DNA of 64,000 bases from Streptococcus sp. LQJ-218 (lineage in GTDB: Bacteria; Bacillota; Bacilli; Lactobacillales; Streptococcaceae), in the NCBI RefSeq assembly GCF_003428885.1, contig NZ_QQRU01000009.1, positions 1 through 64,000 of the forward strand, read 5' to 3'. Of the stretch, positions 1 to 8,558 are shown piece by piece (position 1 is the first letter of the stretch; the number at the start of each line of letters is the position of its first letter). The position numbers were made by a program, and so were the translations under genes. A model generated the notes under the pieces. The model ran no database searches and had not been told where the DNA came from. It saw only the letters and a program-made list of their open reading frames with translations.

Positions 1-3000
1 CATCCTTAGATCCATCTGGGTAAGTTACTACAACTGTTGCGTCTTTGTCACCTGGTGTTGTTGTATCAACTGGTGTCTTGTATTCGAACTTAGTTCCGTC
101 TGGAAGGTCTCCAACGTTTCCGATTGATTTCTTAGGATCTGGAGTTTCACCAACATTAACAGATTGTTCCTTAGGTGTTGGTGTGTTTTCATCGGCTTGT
201 GTTGGTGCTTTTGTAATAGTAAATTTAAATGTTTCAGTTACAGGATTTCCGTCAGCACCTTTAACAGGATTTCCATCCTTACCTAAAACTGTAACAGTTA
301 CTTCTGATTCCCCTTCAGTTGTTGGTGTTCCAGTAATTTGTTTTGTTGCTGGGTCGTAAGAAACACCATCAGGAAGTCCTTCAACCTTAACAGAACCATC
401 TGTAGGGACTTTTTCTACTGTGACAGTAACTGGTGTGATTTCTTTTCCAACTACGCCTGTTTGATCATCAATTGGAGTGATTTTTGAAGCGATTGAGTTG
501 GGATCTTTAGTGTTTGTACCATCTGTTGTTTCGTCAGTATCATTCACACCGTCGTTATCATCATCTTCGTCAGTCACATCTGGAATTTTATCACCATCAG
601 TATCCAACTTAAATTTAGCTGTCACTGAATCAGTTGAGTTATCTTTGTAGGTTACTGTGACAGGGACATCAACTTCTTCAATTGTTGTTCCTGGCTTAGC
701 TTCAACAGTGATTGCACCTGTACTTGGATCAATTGTTACAGTATAGCCTTCTGGAGCCATAAAGTCAGATGGGATACTATATGTAGCACCTTCTGGAGCT
801 TTAGTTTCTGCATTATCTTCACCTTTGAATGTAGGTGTTACTGTTGCAGGTGTTCCTGGCGTTACAAGTGTATCTGCATATTCTGGTGTGTACTTGTCTG
901 CATCTTTTGGTGCTTTTGTAACTGTAAATTTAAATGTTTCAGTTACAGGATTTCCGTCAGCACCTTTAACTGGATTTCCATCCTTACCTAGAACTGTAAC
1001 AGTTACTTTTGATTTACCTTCAGTTGTTGGTGTTCCAGTAATTTGTTTTGTTGCTGGGTCGTAAGAAACACCATCTGGAAGACCTTCAACCTTGATAGAA
1101 CCATCTGTAGGGATCTTCTCTACAACTACAGGAACTGGTGTGATTTCTTTTCCAACTACGCCTGTTTGATCATCAATTGGAGTGATTTTTGAAGCGATTG
1201 AATTTGGATCTTTAGTGTTTGTACCATCTGTTGTTTCATCAGAATCTTTTACACCGTCGTTATCGTCATCTTCATCCGTTTTATCTGGAATTTTATCACC
1301 ATCAGTATCCAACAAAAACTTAGCATTGACTGAATCTGTTGATTTGTCTTTGTAAGTTACTGTAACAGGGACATCTACTTCTTCAATTGTTGTTCCTGGC
1401 TTAGCTTCTACTGTAACTTTACCTGTATTTTGGTCAATTGATACAGTATATCCTTCTGGTGCTGTAAAGGTTGATGGAATAGTGTAGTTAGCTCCTTCAG
1501 GCGCTTTAGTATCTTGACCATCTTTACCAGTGAAAGTTGGTGTTGATGTAGCAGGTGTTCCTGGAGTTACAAGTGTATCTGCATATTCTGGAGTGTATTT
1601 GTCTGTTTCTTCAGCAGGAACAGCTGTAAATGAATCGAGGGCCAAAGCTGAACCAAGGTCACTTGTGTTATCACCTTGGAGGAATACCGCTGATGTATAG
1701 ATTGCAGTTTTATCAAGATCAGTTGGCACAGTGAGTGGTACTGACTGTGCAGTTCCATCTGCTTTTGACGTTACTGTTGTTGCCTCACCAATTGCTTTAC
1801 CATCTTTGAACCAACGAATTTGGTATTCATGTGATGGCATGAGTCCACCAGTCGTACTTTCAGCAGTATTTCCTGGTTTTGCAAAAGTCTTATCGTTATC
1901 ATATACCAAGACATCGTGCATTGGTTGAGGGGCAATTAAGGCAAAGTTTGTGTTTGAAATATTTGCTGACGCAAGTGATGAAGGTCCTGCTGGAAGTACA
2001 GCATCTCCTGTACCTTCGAACATATTTGCTTGGTAGTTATTGCTCCAGATAGAATAGTTATCGACAAGAACAGTAGTATAGACATAGTCTGTATTGATGT
2101 GACGGTGTTTTTGTCCGATCGTTCCATTCCACTTCATAAGATGATCATTGTCTAAATCCTCGTCTTTAACAAGGGTTCCGAATTCTTCATCAGAAATCGT
2201 ATGTGAAATTTTCAAACCACTATTAGCTTGAGTAGAACTTACACCATAAAGACCTCGGAATGCGAGACGGTAGTTACCATCTTTGTCAACTGGTGCTACA
2301 ACCGTTTCAGCGATATGTGAACCTTTACCGTGTTCAGCTTCATATGCTTTGATAATTTCTGCTTGAGCTGCTTTGAAATCATCTAGTTTATAGTTTTTGT
2401 GTTCTTTTTTCCATGCATCCAAAAGATTTGTCACTTCATCGTTAAGGTATGAAGCTGCTACTTTAACACCTGTGGCATTAATATCGTAGCTATCTTTTTT
2501 GTACATGCGTCTGTCAGAACCCATTGGGTCACGAAGGTCATACCAGACACTTCCACGGATGGTACCATAGTTACCTTTACGTGAAAATTGGCCGTCTGCT
2601 AGGTCGCCTGTTTCACGTTCCGCCTCTGGTTTCAAAAGGTAGTCTTCTGAATTTGGTTTTTCTTGAAGAACGACTTGACCATTCACAATACGGTTGATAC
2701 CAGCCGTGAAATCCCAACTTTCATTTATACGAACAAGACGAGTGTGGAAACCTGTACGTTGGTCACCTGCTTTGATGACATTATATTTCTTTGGATCTGG
2801 ATTTTCTGCCCAAGTACGAACAGCAAAGTCAGGATCTCCTGCAAGTTGAAACTCACCTGTAGCTCCTAGACGGTTTGCTGCTGGTTTAGACAAGTCAAAT
2901 ACAAATCTTCCATCTTCTTGACTTGTTGTCTTATAAACTGGAGAAACAAAACCTTTACCAGTTACATACTGAAGGTAAACATTCACACCACCAAGAGGTT

Positions 3001-3832
3001 TTGCATCTTCTTGGTCAGAGTTATTGAGTGTACCATTACGGTAGAGCCAAACTTTTCCTTGGTAACCTTGTTTTTGATCCCAAACACCTGGGCTATAGAT
3101 AGCTGTTTTTTGTGCAGCATTTTGGAGTTCAGAGGCGAAACCATTCGTGTTGACAGCATTTTCTGGATCAAGAGCAGCGGCACGGGCACGACGTGAACGT
3201 GCAGGTGTTTCAGATGCAGCAGCATCTTTTGCCTTTACTTTAACTGTTTGAGAAGCTGCAAATGTTGCGCTTGACCCATCTTTAAATGTAACAACAGCTG
3301 ATCCGTCTTTGCTGACTTTAACATCAGTCGCTGTTGGATTTACACCTTTAATTGCTTCTGTAACATTTGAAATTTCTTCAGCAGTTAAGGCTGATGAATC
3401 CGCTACTGGTGTCAAGCTTGGTGCTTCAGCAGAATCTGATTCTTTTGTAGTTGCTGCTACTGGTGCAGCAGAAGGCTCTGTAGTTTTCTCTTCAGCTTTA
3501 GCTTCTTCTGCAGCTGGTGCAGCTGGCGTAGGGGCTGGCTTCGCATTAGCTTCTGTAGGTGTTTGAGCTTCTGCAGCAGGTGCTGCATAAGTTACATTCT
3601 CTTCACCTGCAGTCGCCTTAGTGGTTTCCGTAGTAGGACCTGCTTCTGGCTTAGTAGATTCCGTAGTAGAACCAGCTTCTGGCTTACCTTCTACTGTTGT
3701 ATCTGCTTTAACTGATGGAGCTGCTAGTGCTGCCCCAACCGCAAAAACAAGCGAACAACCGAAAAGGAAATGTTTTCCTTTTTTAATCATACGCCAATTT
3801 TTTTGCTCTGCATTTTTACGATTAAAATACAT
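1..3832 (-). CDS. Large repetitive cell-surface adhesin, Rib/TSP3-type repeats (3' end outside window)
   Basis: An open frame of about 1277 codons runs off the window at base 1, so the C-terminus and any LPXTG anchor are not visible. The ATG at 3832 follows AAAAGGAG and a good promoter. Residues 1-43 form a long signal peptide (basic NWRMIKKGK, then a hydrophobic stretch ending SVKA). A Pro/Ala/Thr/Glu-rich linker follows to about residue 215, ending in the basic ARSRRARAA. Next come two regions with GKVW and IRGSVWYD motifs that resemble SdrD/Cna B-type modules. From about residue 744 there are two 235-residue repeats. Each holds a YTPEYADTLVTPG Rib-like segment, an acidic DTDGDKIPD thrombospondin type-3 calcium-binding motif, and an Ig-like GLPDGVSYDPATKQITGTP segment. 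A Rib-type unit begins near residue 1214. I infer a cell-wall adhesin; the ligand is unknown. Confidence 0.85.
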   Translation of the reverse strand, partial: MYFNRKNAEQKNWRMIKKGKHFLFGCSLVFAVGAALAAPSVKADTTVEGKPEAGSTTESTKPEAGPTTETTKATAGEENVTYAAPAAEAQTPTEANAKPAPTPAAPAAEEAKAEEKTTEPSAAPVAATTKESDSAEAPSLTPVADSSALTAEEISNVTEAIKGVNPTATDVKVSKDGSAVVTFKDGSSATFAASQTVKVKAKDAAASETPARSRRARAAALDPENAVNTNGFASELQNAAQKTAIYSPGVWDQKQGYQGKVWLYRNGTLNNSDQEDAKPLGGVNVYLQYVTGKGFVSPVYKTTSQEDGRFVFDLSKPAANRLGATGEFQLAGDPDFAVRTWAENPDPKKYNVIKAGDQRTGFHTRLVRINESWDFTAGINRIVNGQVVLQEKPNSEDYLLKPEAERETGDLADGQFSRKGNYGTIRGSVWYDLRDPMGSDRRMYKKDSYDINATGVKVAASYLNDEVTNLLDAWKKEHKNYKLDDFKAAQAEIIKAYEAEHGKGSHIAETVVAPVDKDGNYRLAFRGLYGVSSTQANSGLKISHTISDEEFGTLVKDEDLDNDHLMKWNGTIGQKHRHINTDYVYTTVLVDNYSIWSNNYQANMFEGTGDAVLPAGPSSLASANISNTNFALIAPQPMHDVLVYDNDKTFAKPGNTAESTTGGLMPSHEYQIRWFKDGKAIGEATTVTSKADGTAQSVPLTVPTDLDKTAIYTSAVFLQGDNTSDLGSALALDSFTAVPAEETDKYTPEYADTLVTPGTPATSTPTFTGKDGQDTKAPEGANYTIPSTFTAPEGYTVSIDQNTGKVTVEAKPGTTIEEVDVPVTVTYKDKSTDSVNAKFLLDTDGDKIPDKTDEDDDNDGVKDSDETTDGTNTKDPNSIASKITPIDDQTGVVGKEITPVPVVVEKIPTDGSIKVEGLPDGVSYDPATKQITGTPTTEGKSKVTVTVLGKDGNPVKGADGNPVTETFKFTVTKAPKDADKYTPEYADTLVTPGTPATVTPTFKGEDNAETKAPEGATYSIPSDFMAPEGYTVTIDPSTGAITVEAKPGTTIEEVDVPVTVTYKDNSTDSVTAKFKLDTDGDKIPDVTDEDDDNDGVNDTDETTDGTNTKDPNSIASKITPIDDQTGVVGKEITPVTVTVEKVPTDGSVKVEGLPDGVSYDPATKQITGTPTTEGESEVTVTVLGKDGNPVKGADGNPVTETFKFTITKAPTQADENTPTPKEQSVNVGETPDPKKSIGNVGDLPDGTKFEYKTPVDTTTPGDKDATVVVTYPDGSKD
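193..1602 (-). repeat. Two tandem 705-bp (235-aa) repeats inside the surface adhesin gene
   Basis: Landmarks recur exactly 705 bp apart, for example at 856 and 1561, and at 206 and 911. The unit is a whole number of codons, so gain or loss of copies keeps the frame. The copies are very similar but not identical. Each encodes a Rib-like domain, a TSP3-like calcium motif and an Ig-like domain. Edges are approximate. Confidence 0.85.
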
Positions 3833-3885
3833 GTTTGGATCTCCTTTTAGTATTTATTAGCATTTTATATGCTACATACTATTTC

Positions 3886-3914
3886 AATATAAAATATCTA
3901 TTTGAAAATGTCAA
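3886..3914 (-). promoter_or_regulatory. Sigma-A promoter of the surface adhesin gene
   Basis: On the minus strand TTGACA (3914-3909) is followed after 17 nt by TATATT (3891-3886), about 54 nt upstream of the ATG. The 310-bp gap 3833-4142 holds only this promoter and the terminator below the CBS-ACT gene; I see no gene in it. Confidence 0.7.
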
Positions 3915-4106
3915 GAATAAGAAATTAAAAAATATAGAAAAATCGGAGATAACTTCTCAAAGTAACTTCCACTTGGCTTGTCAAAGTAGAAATGAGTCTA
4001 AAACGGATTTTTATGGTGGAACTAAGTGTGAAATGTTTGAGTTAGAGATGAGGTTCACTATGGCAAGATATAAATACCCTTAGCTTTTGTCTACCCACTA
4101 CAGTTG

Positions 4107-4137
4107 AAAAAAACCAAAAAAGAAGCCTTCCGGCTTC
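4107..4137 (-). terminator. Intrinsic terminator of the CBS-ACT gene
   Basis: GAAGCC/GGCTTC hairpin (4122-4137) followed on the minus strand by a long T-rich tract (4105-4120), just past the stop codon at 4143. Confidence 0.75.
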
Positions 4138-4142
4138 TCTTC

Positions 4143-4799
4143 TTATAAGACTTTTGCTGACGTACGAGTAATCTCTTCGACTTGAATATTTTCTGCTTCA
4201 AATTTTTCTTTCAAGGCTGGTAAATCAATTGATCCATCGATTTGCACTTCGATGATCACCTTACCATCTTTACGTGGAATATTGACTGTATGAGAGATAT
4301 TCAGATTTTCTTCTACTATTAAAGAAACAATTTTTCCGAGTACACCCACTTCATTTTCTGTTACAAAGCGCACACGAATTCCTTCTTCCCCATAACCAGC
4401 AATTTCAAGAAAGGCTTGGAAAACATCACGGTCAGTAATCACTCCGTAAACTTGATGATTATCTACTACAGGAAGAATACCAATCTTGTTTTTCAACATC
4501 AAATAAGTTGCATCCTCTAGACTCGCATAGCCTGAGACAGTGATAACATCGCGAATCATGACATCTTTTACTTTGGTCTTATTCAGAAGATAATTCATTT
4601 CATAGATAGAAAGACTGGTTGCTTTGGATGGACTAGCTTGGGCAATGGTTCCCTCAGTTACCAAACCAACTAACTGATCATTTTCGATAACGGGCAAGCG
4701 ATGCAATCCTTGCTCTCTCATCAAATCTGCTGCATATGATACTGTTGTATCTGGACTAATATACACTACCTTGCGGGTCATAAAATCTTTAACTGCCAT
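4143..4799 (-). CDS. CBS-domain and ACT-domain protein (AcuB-like)
   Basis: This 218-residue protein has two N-terminal CBS domains (about residues 1-60 and 75-135; MTRKVVYISPDTT and MIRDVITVSGYAS starts) and a C-terminal ACT-like domain (about 140-212; VRFVTENEVGVLGKI). CBS pairs bind adenine nucleotides and ACT domains bind amino acids, so a small-molecule sensing role is likely, but the target is unknown. The B. subtilis AcuB name is used by analogy only; no acetoin genes are nearby. GGAGAAG precedes the ATG. It lies directly downstream of the liv transporter operon in the same orientation, but at least one terminator lies between them, so it is probably transcribed separately. Confidence 0.8.
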   Translation of the reverse strand: MAVKDFMTRKVVYISPDTTVSYAADLMREQGLHRLPVIENDQLVGLVTEGTIAQASPSKATSLSIYEMNYLLNKTKVKDVMIRDVITVSGYASLEDATYLMLKNKIGILPVVDNHQVYGVITDRDVFQAFLEIAGYGEEGIRVRFVTENEVGVLGKIVSLIVEENLNISHTVNIPRKDGKVIIEVQIDGSIDLPALKEKFEAENIQVEEITRTSAKVL

Positions 4800-4904
4800 G
4801 AGACTTCTCCTTTTCTATTCTTATCCCTATTATACAATCTTTTTGCAAATCTATCAAACGCTTACATCTCTTTTTCAAAATTCAGAAAACTATAAATAAG
4901 CTAG

Positions 4905-4930
4905 CAAAAAGAGCTCTAAATCCGAGCTCT
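4905..4930 (-). terminator. Hairpin terminator upstream of the CBS-ACT gene
   Basis: AGAGCTC/GAGCTCT stem with a 7-nt loop, followed on the minus strand by TTTTT. A second hairpin (4933-4957, GAATGAAGGT/ACCTTTCATTC) followed by T7 reads in the plus direction. The 308-bp gap 4800-5107 contains these hairpins, the repeated liv terminator segment and no gene that I can support. Confidence 0.6.
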
Positions 4931-5024
4931 CTGAATGAAGGTAAGATACCTTTCATTCGATTTTTTTAATTATTAGAAATTAAACTTTCAACGAGGATCC
5001 AGATTTGTTTGAAATCTTAATCTG

Positions 5025-5103
5025 CCGACTAAAAAGGTCCCCCGGACTATTAATGATGATTACTTCGTAATCTCTATCCACCGACTAAAAAGGCCCCCCG
5101 GAC
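5025..5103. repeat. 56-bp-spaced direct repeat of a terminator half
   Basis: The segment CCGACTAAAAAGGTCCCCCG at 5025 recurs at 5081 with one change (T to C). The second copy is half of the liv terminator stem; the first lacks the complementary arm. Confidence 0.75.
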
Positions 5104-5111
5104 CTTTTTAG
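5085..5111 (-). terminator. Terminator-like hairpin overlapping the livF stop codon
   Basis: CTAAAAAGG/CCTTTTTAG is a perfect 9-bp stem with a short C/G-rich loop. One arm contains the livF stop codon (5108-5110) and the other ends in a T-run. Confidence 0.7.
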
Positions 5112-5818
5112 CCACCTAGATATGCTTTTCGGACTTCTTCTGATGAGGCTAGTTCTTTTCCTGTTCCTGATAGAACAATCTTACCCGTTTCTAGTACATA
5201 AGCACGATCAGAGATGGCAAGTGCCTTATTGGCATTTTGTTCAACCAAGAGAACTGTCGTTCCTTGCTTCTGAATCTCTTGGATAATGTCAAAAATTTCT
5301 TGAATAAAGATGGGGGCAAGTCCCATAGATGGCTCGTCTAAGAGAAGAAGTTTAGGCATAGACATGAGAGCACGTCCCATGGCAAGCATTTGTTGTTCCC
5401 CTCCTGAAAGAGTAGCTGCATCCTGGTTCTTGCGTTCTTCAAGACGTGGGAAACGTGAAAAAACTTTCTTGAGATTAAGCAAATTTTTATCTTTATCAGT
5501 ACTCAAGAATGCTCCCATCTCCAGATTCTCCAAAACTGTCATCCCTGGGAAAACATGACGTCCTTCTGGAACCTGAGACAAACCTTCAGCGACAATCTTA
5601 CGAGCTGGAAATTTTTGGATTTCTTGATGATTGTAAATGATTTTACCAGAAGAAACTTTCTCCAAACCAGAGATGGCACGGAGAGTAGATGTTTTCCCAG
5701 CACCATTGGCTCCAATCAAAGTTACGACTTCTCCCTCATTTACTTCAAAAGAAATGTCTTTCACAGCTTCGATAGCTCCATAGGAGATAGACAAATTTTC
5801 AACTTTTAATAAGGACAT
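5108..5818 (-). CDS. livF: Branched-chain amino acid ABC transporter, ATPase LivF
   Basis: One of the two ATPases that power leucine/isoleucine/valine import. The 236-residue sequence has Walker A GANGAGKTS (about 36-44), signature LSGGEQQM (about 138), Walker B LLLLDEP and the switch histidine in a region typical of the LivF branch. Its ATG overlaps the livG stop as TAATG, indicating translational coupling. It is the last gene of the livJHMGF operon, and a hairpin covers its stop codon. Confidence 0.93.
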   Translation of the reverse strand: MSLLKVENLSISYGAIEAVKDISFEVNEGEVVTLIGANGAGKTSTLRAISGLEKVSSGKIIYNHQEIQKFPARKIVAEGLSQVPEGRHVFPGMTVLENLEMGAFLSTDKDKNLLNLKKVFSRFPRLEERKNQDAATLSGGEQQMLAMGRALMSMPKLLLLDEPSMGLAPIFIQEIFDIIQEIQKQGTTVLLVEQNANKALAISDRAYVLETGKIVLSGTGKELASSEEVRKAYLGG

Positions 5819-6582
5819 TATGCTTCACCTCCTAAATAAGCTTCAATAACGCGTTTGTTAGTCTTGATTTCTTCTGGAGTACCATGAGCAATCAAACGAC
5901 CATATTCTAATACATAGATTCTCTCTGTCACATCCATAACCAGATTCATATCATGCTCGATCAGAATGATCGTAATGCCAAAATCTTTTTTAATCTGACG
6001 GATTAAAGAAGTTAATTCTGCTGTTTCTTGCGGGTTCATCCCAGCAGCAGGTTCATCCAAGAAAAGGATTTTAGGCTCAGTAGCCAAAGCACGAACGATT
6101 TCTAAATGACGTTGTTGACCATAGGCTAAATTTTTCGCCAAAGTATCTGCCTCCTCTTCCAAATGGAAGATTGCCAAAAGTTCCATGGCTTTTTTCTTCA
6201 ACTCTTCCTCACTCTTGTAGTATGCAGGAAGACGGAACAAAGAAGCAAATAGATGAGACGGATGATGATTAGCCATGCCGATTAAAACATTTTCCAAAAC
6301 AGTCATATTTTTAAAGAGACGGATATTTTGGAATGTCCGCGAAAGGCCAAGAGAAGCAATCTTGTAGGGTGCCTTATTGTTTAAAACTGTATCATTCAGG
6401 GTTACAGTTCCTTCAGAAGGAACATATACACCTGTTAAAAGATTGAAAAGAGTTGTTTTACCAGCTCCGTTTGGTCCAATCAGTCCAACTAATTCTCCCT
6501 CGTGGAGCTCCATACTTACATCACTAACTGCAGTTAAACCACCAAAATGTTTTGTTAAATTTTTTACTTCAAGTAATGCCAT
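5818..6582 (-). CDS. livG: Branched-chain amino acid ABC transporter, ATPase LivG
   Basis: The second ATPase of the branched-chain amino acid importer, 254 residues. Walker A GPNGAGKTT (about 36-44), the long insertion typical of LivG between Walker A and the signature region, LAYGQQRHLEIVRAL as the signature segment (the usual LSGGQ is AYGQQ, which is normal for LivG), Walker B ILFLDEP, and the EHDM switch histidine are all visible. It starts by TAATG overlap with livM and ends by TAATG overlap with livF, so the three are one coupled translation unit. Confidence 0.93.
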   Translation of the reverse strand: MALLEVKNLTKHFGGLTAVSDVSMELHEGELVGLIGPNGAGKTTLFNLLTGVYVPSEGTVTLNDTVLNNKAPYKIASLGLSRTFQNIRLFKNMTVLENVLIGMANHHPSHLFASLFRLPAYYKSEEELKKKAMELLAIFHLEEEADTLAKNLAYGQQRHLEIVRALATEPKILFLDEPAAGMNPQETAELTSLIRQIKKDFGITIILIEHDMNLVMDVTERIYVLEYGRLIAHGTPEEIKTNKRVIEAYLGGEA

Positions 6583-7535
6583 TATTTTGTCTCCTCCTTT
6601 TTCTTGTTAAAGAATTTTGAAAGATACAATTCTTTAGTTCCAAGCAAACCTTCCGAACGGAAAAGCATTACCAATACAAGAGCCAAGGCATAAATGATCA
6701 TGCGCAATTCTGCAAAGTTTTGAAGGTACATATTCAAAATTCCAAGGACTACTGCGGCAATGATGGTTCCTGTAATCGAACCAAGTCCACCCAGTACCGC
6801 GATAATGAGATAGTCGATAGAGTTCATTAGACGGAAGTTATTTGGAACAACAACTCCAATATAGCTTGCATAGATTGATCCAGCTACAGCAGAAATCATG
6901 GCTCCAATAACGAAAATCATAACCTTCATCTTGGTCACATTAACTCCCATAGCCTCAGCTGCAATTTCGTCTTCGCGAATAGTAATAGCCTGACGACCTG
7001 TTGAGGAATTAAGGAAGTTAAGAACAAGAATAGTAATCAGTACAACAATGACAAAAACAGCTTCCCAACTGACATATGGAAGAATATTTGTCAGACCAGC
7101 AGGTCCATTCGTTAATTCACCACCATTTTCAATCAGTTTACGAATAATTTCTGCCATCCCTAGCGTTGCGATTGCTAGGTAATCTCCTTTCAGACGAAGG
7201 GTTGGTAAACCGAAAATAATGGCAACAATAGCTGCAAGAATGACACCCACTACAATTGACAAATAGAAACTATCATAAGTTGGAGATTTAGTGGTCATAA
7301 TAGCAGTGGCATAGGCACCGATAGCCATGAAACCAGCTTGACCAAGAGTGAACTGTCCTGTGAACCCGAGAACAAGGTTGGTTCCCAATCCCATCAGAAC
7401 GGCGATTCCAATTCCAATCAAAATTCGAACATAGTACATGTTCATTAGTCCTGTTACTTCAGCTAGCTTTAAAAGGGCAAAGAGTGCCACGATTAGCGCA
7501 AGCCAAATCAAATTTATTTTTAAATTTTTCTTCAT
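6582..7535 (-). CDS. livM: Branched-chain amino acid ABC transporter, permease LivM
   Basis: A 317-residue polytopic membrane protein with roughly nine to ten hydrophobic segments. It carries the BPD_transp_2 family loop (ITIREDEIAAEAMGVNV, about 192-208) that contacts the ATPases, and the GFTGQFTLGQAGFMAIGAYA segment near residue 59 that is diagnostic of LivM. It lies three bases after livH and its stop overlaps the livG start. Its role is to form the membrane channel with LivH. Confidence 0.92.
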   Translation of the reverse strand: MKKNLKINLIWLALIVALFALLKLAEVTGLMNMYYVRILIGIGIAVLMGLGTNLVLGFTGQFTLGQAGFMAIGAYATAIMTTKSPTYDSFYLSIVVGVILAAIVAIIFGLPTLRLKGDYLAIATLGMAEIIRKLIENGGELTNGPAGLTNILPYVSWEAVFVIVVLITILVLNFLNSSTGRQAITIREDEIAAEAMGVNVTKMKVMIFVIGAMISAVAGSIYASYIGVVVPNNFRLMNSIDYLIIAVLGGLGSITGTIIAAVVLGILNMYLQNFAELRMIIYALALVLVMLFRSEGLLGTKELYLSKFFNKKKEETK

Positions 7536-7538
7536 TGC

Positions 7539-8480
7539 TTACACCTTCTCTTTCACATTTTTACCAAGAATACCAGCTGGACGAATCAAGAGGATCAAAA
7601 TCAAAACAATATAAACAATCGCATCACGGAAGTTTGAGAATCCGAGAGCAACTGTAATGGTTTCAACACCACCGATGAGGAATCCTCCCAAGGTTGCACC
7701 AGGAATAATTCCAATTCCACCTAAAACTGCTGCGACAAAAGCTTTAATACCTGGCACCATCCCCATTAATGGCTCGATAGATGGTTGAGAAAGTGGAATC
7801 AAGACACCTGCAGCACCTGCAAGTGCAGAACCCAAAGCAAAAGTGAAACTAATAGTTGAGTTTACATTAATCCCCATCAATTGAGCGGCATCACTATCTA
7901 CAGAAACAGCACGCATAGCTTTACCCATTTTTGTTTGCTTCACCACATATTGAAGGACAAACATCAGAGCAATCGAAACGATAAAGATGATAAATTCCGC
8001 ATTAGTAATGAAATCAAAAGTCATTGAGCCAATTTGTAGCGGTTTAACCACAAGAGCTTCTTCTGGATAAGAACGAGGTTGGGCTCCAAAAAGGAAGACC
8101 ATTCCATATTCTAAGAAGAAAGATACTCCAATCGCGGTAATCAAGGCCGAAATTCTTGAAGCATTTCGGATTGGGCGATAGGCTAAAAATTCAATCAACA
8201 TCCCAACTGCTGCAGTCACAACCATCGTAATTGCAATAATAAGTAACAAAGCAATGTAAAAGCGCCATTCTTCTGATGGGATAAAGGTTAAATACGGAGC
8301 AATGTTAAAATTCTTAAAAAGGAAATACCCCATAAAAGCTCCAAGCATGAAAATATCTCCATGCGCAAAGTTAATTAATTTAATAATCCCGTAAACCATG
8401 GTATATCCTAAAGCAAGGAGAGCAAAGATACTCCCCGATACCAAGGCGTTTACGAGCTGATGTAAAATCTGATTTGACAT
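7539..8480 (-). CDS. livH: Branched-chain amino acid ABC transporter, permease LivH
   Basis: A 313-residue permease of the BPD_transp_2 family, partner of LivM. The N-terminal segment with GYTMVYGIIKLINFAHGD (about 26-43) and the coupling loop MRAVSVDSDAAQLMGINV (about 189-206) are characteristic. It follows livJ after about 75 bp that contain a hairpin, so transcription of the membrane genes may be lower than that of the binding protein. Confidence 0.92.
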   Translation of the reverse strand: MSNQILHQLVNALVSGSIFALLALGYTMVYGIIKLINFAHGDIFMLGAFMGYFLFKNFNIAPYLTFIPSEEWRFYIALLLIIAITMVVTAAVGMLIEFLAYRPIRNASRISALITAIGVSFFLEYGMVFLFGAQPRSYPEEALVVKPLQIGSMTFDFITNAEFIIFIVSIALMFVLQYVVKQTKMGKAMRAVSVDSDAAQLMGINVNSTISFTFALGSALAGAAGVLIPLSQPSIEPLMGMVPGIKAFVAAVLGGIGIIPGATLGGFLIGGVETITVALGFSNFRDAIVYIVLILILLIRPAGILGKNVKEKV

Positions 8481-8539
8481 ATTCTACCAAACTTTCTATA
8501 ATTTCTAGTCATTCCCTATTTAATGAAATGAGTAAGAGA

Positions 8540-8558
8540 TAGACTCTACTAGAGTCTA
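8540..8558 (-). other. Intercistronic hairpin between livJ and livHMGF
   Basis: TAGACTCT and AGAGTCTA form a perfect stem around a 3-nt loop at the livJ stop codon. No T-run follows on the minus strand, so it is better read as an mRNA-stabilising or partial-attenuation hairpin than as a full terminator. Binding-protein genes often have such a structure. Confidence 0.5.

Noticed and set aside
1731..1928. Plus-strand ORFs opposite the surface adhesin, e.g. here and at 825-1064
   Set aside because: Mirror frames of a repetitive low-complexity gene; the minus frame is open for 1277 codons with promoter and ribosome site.
3833..4142. Plus-strand 82-codon ORF at 3835-4083
   Set aside because: No ribosome site, biased A/T-rich composition and it crosses the adhesin promoter; no homologous pattern recognised.
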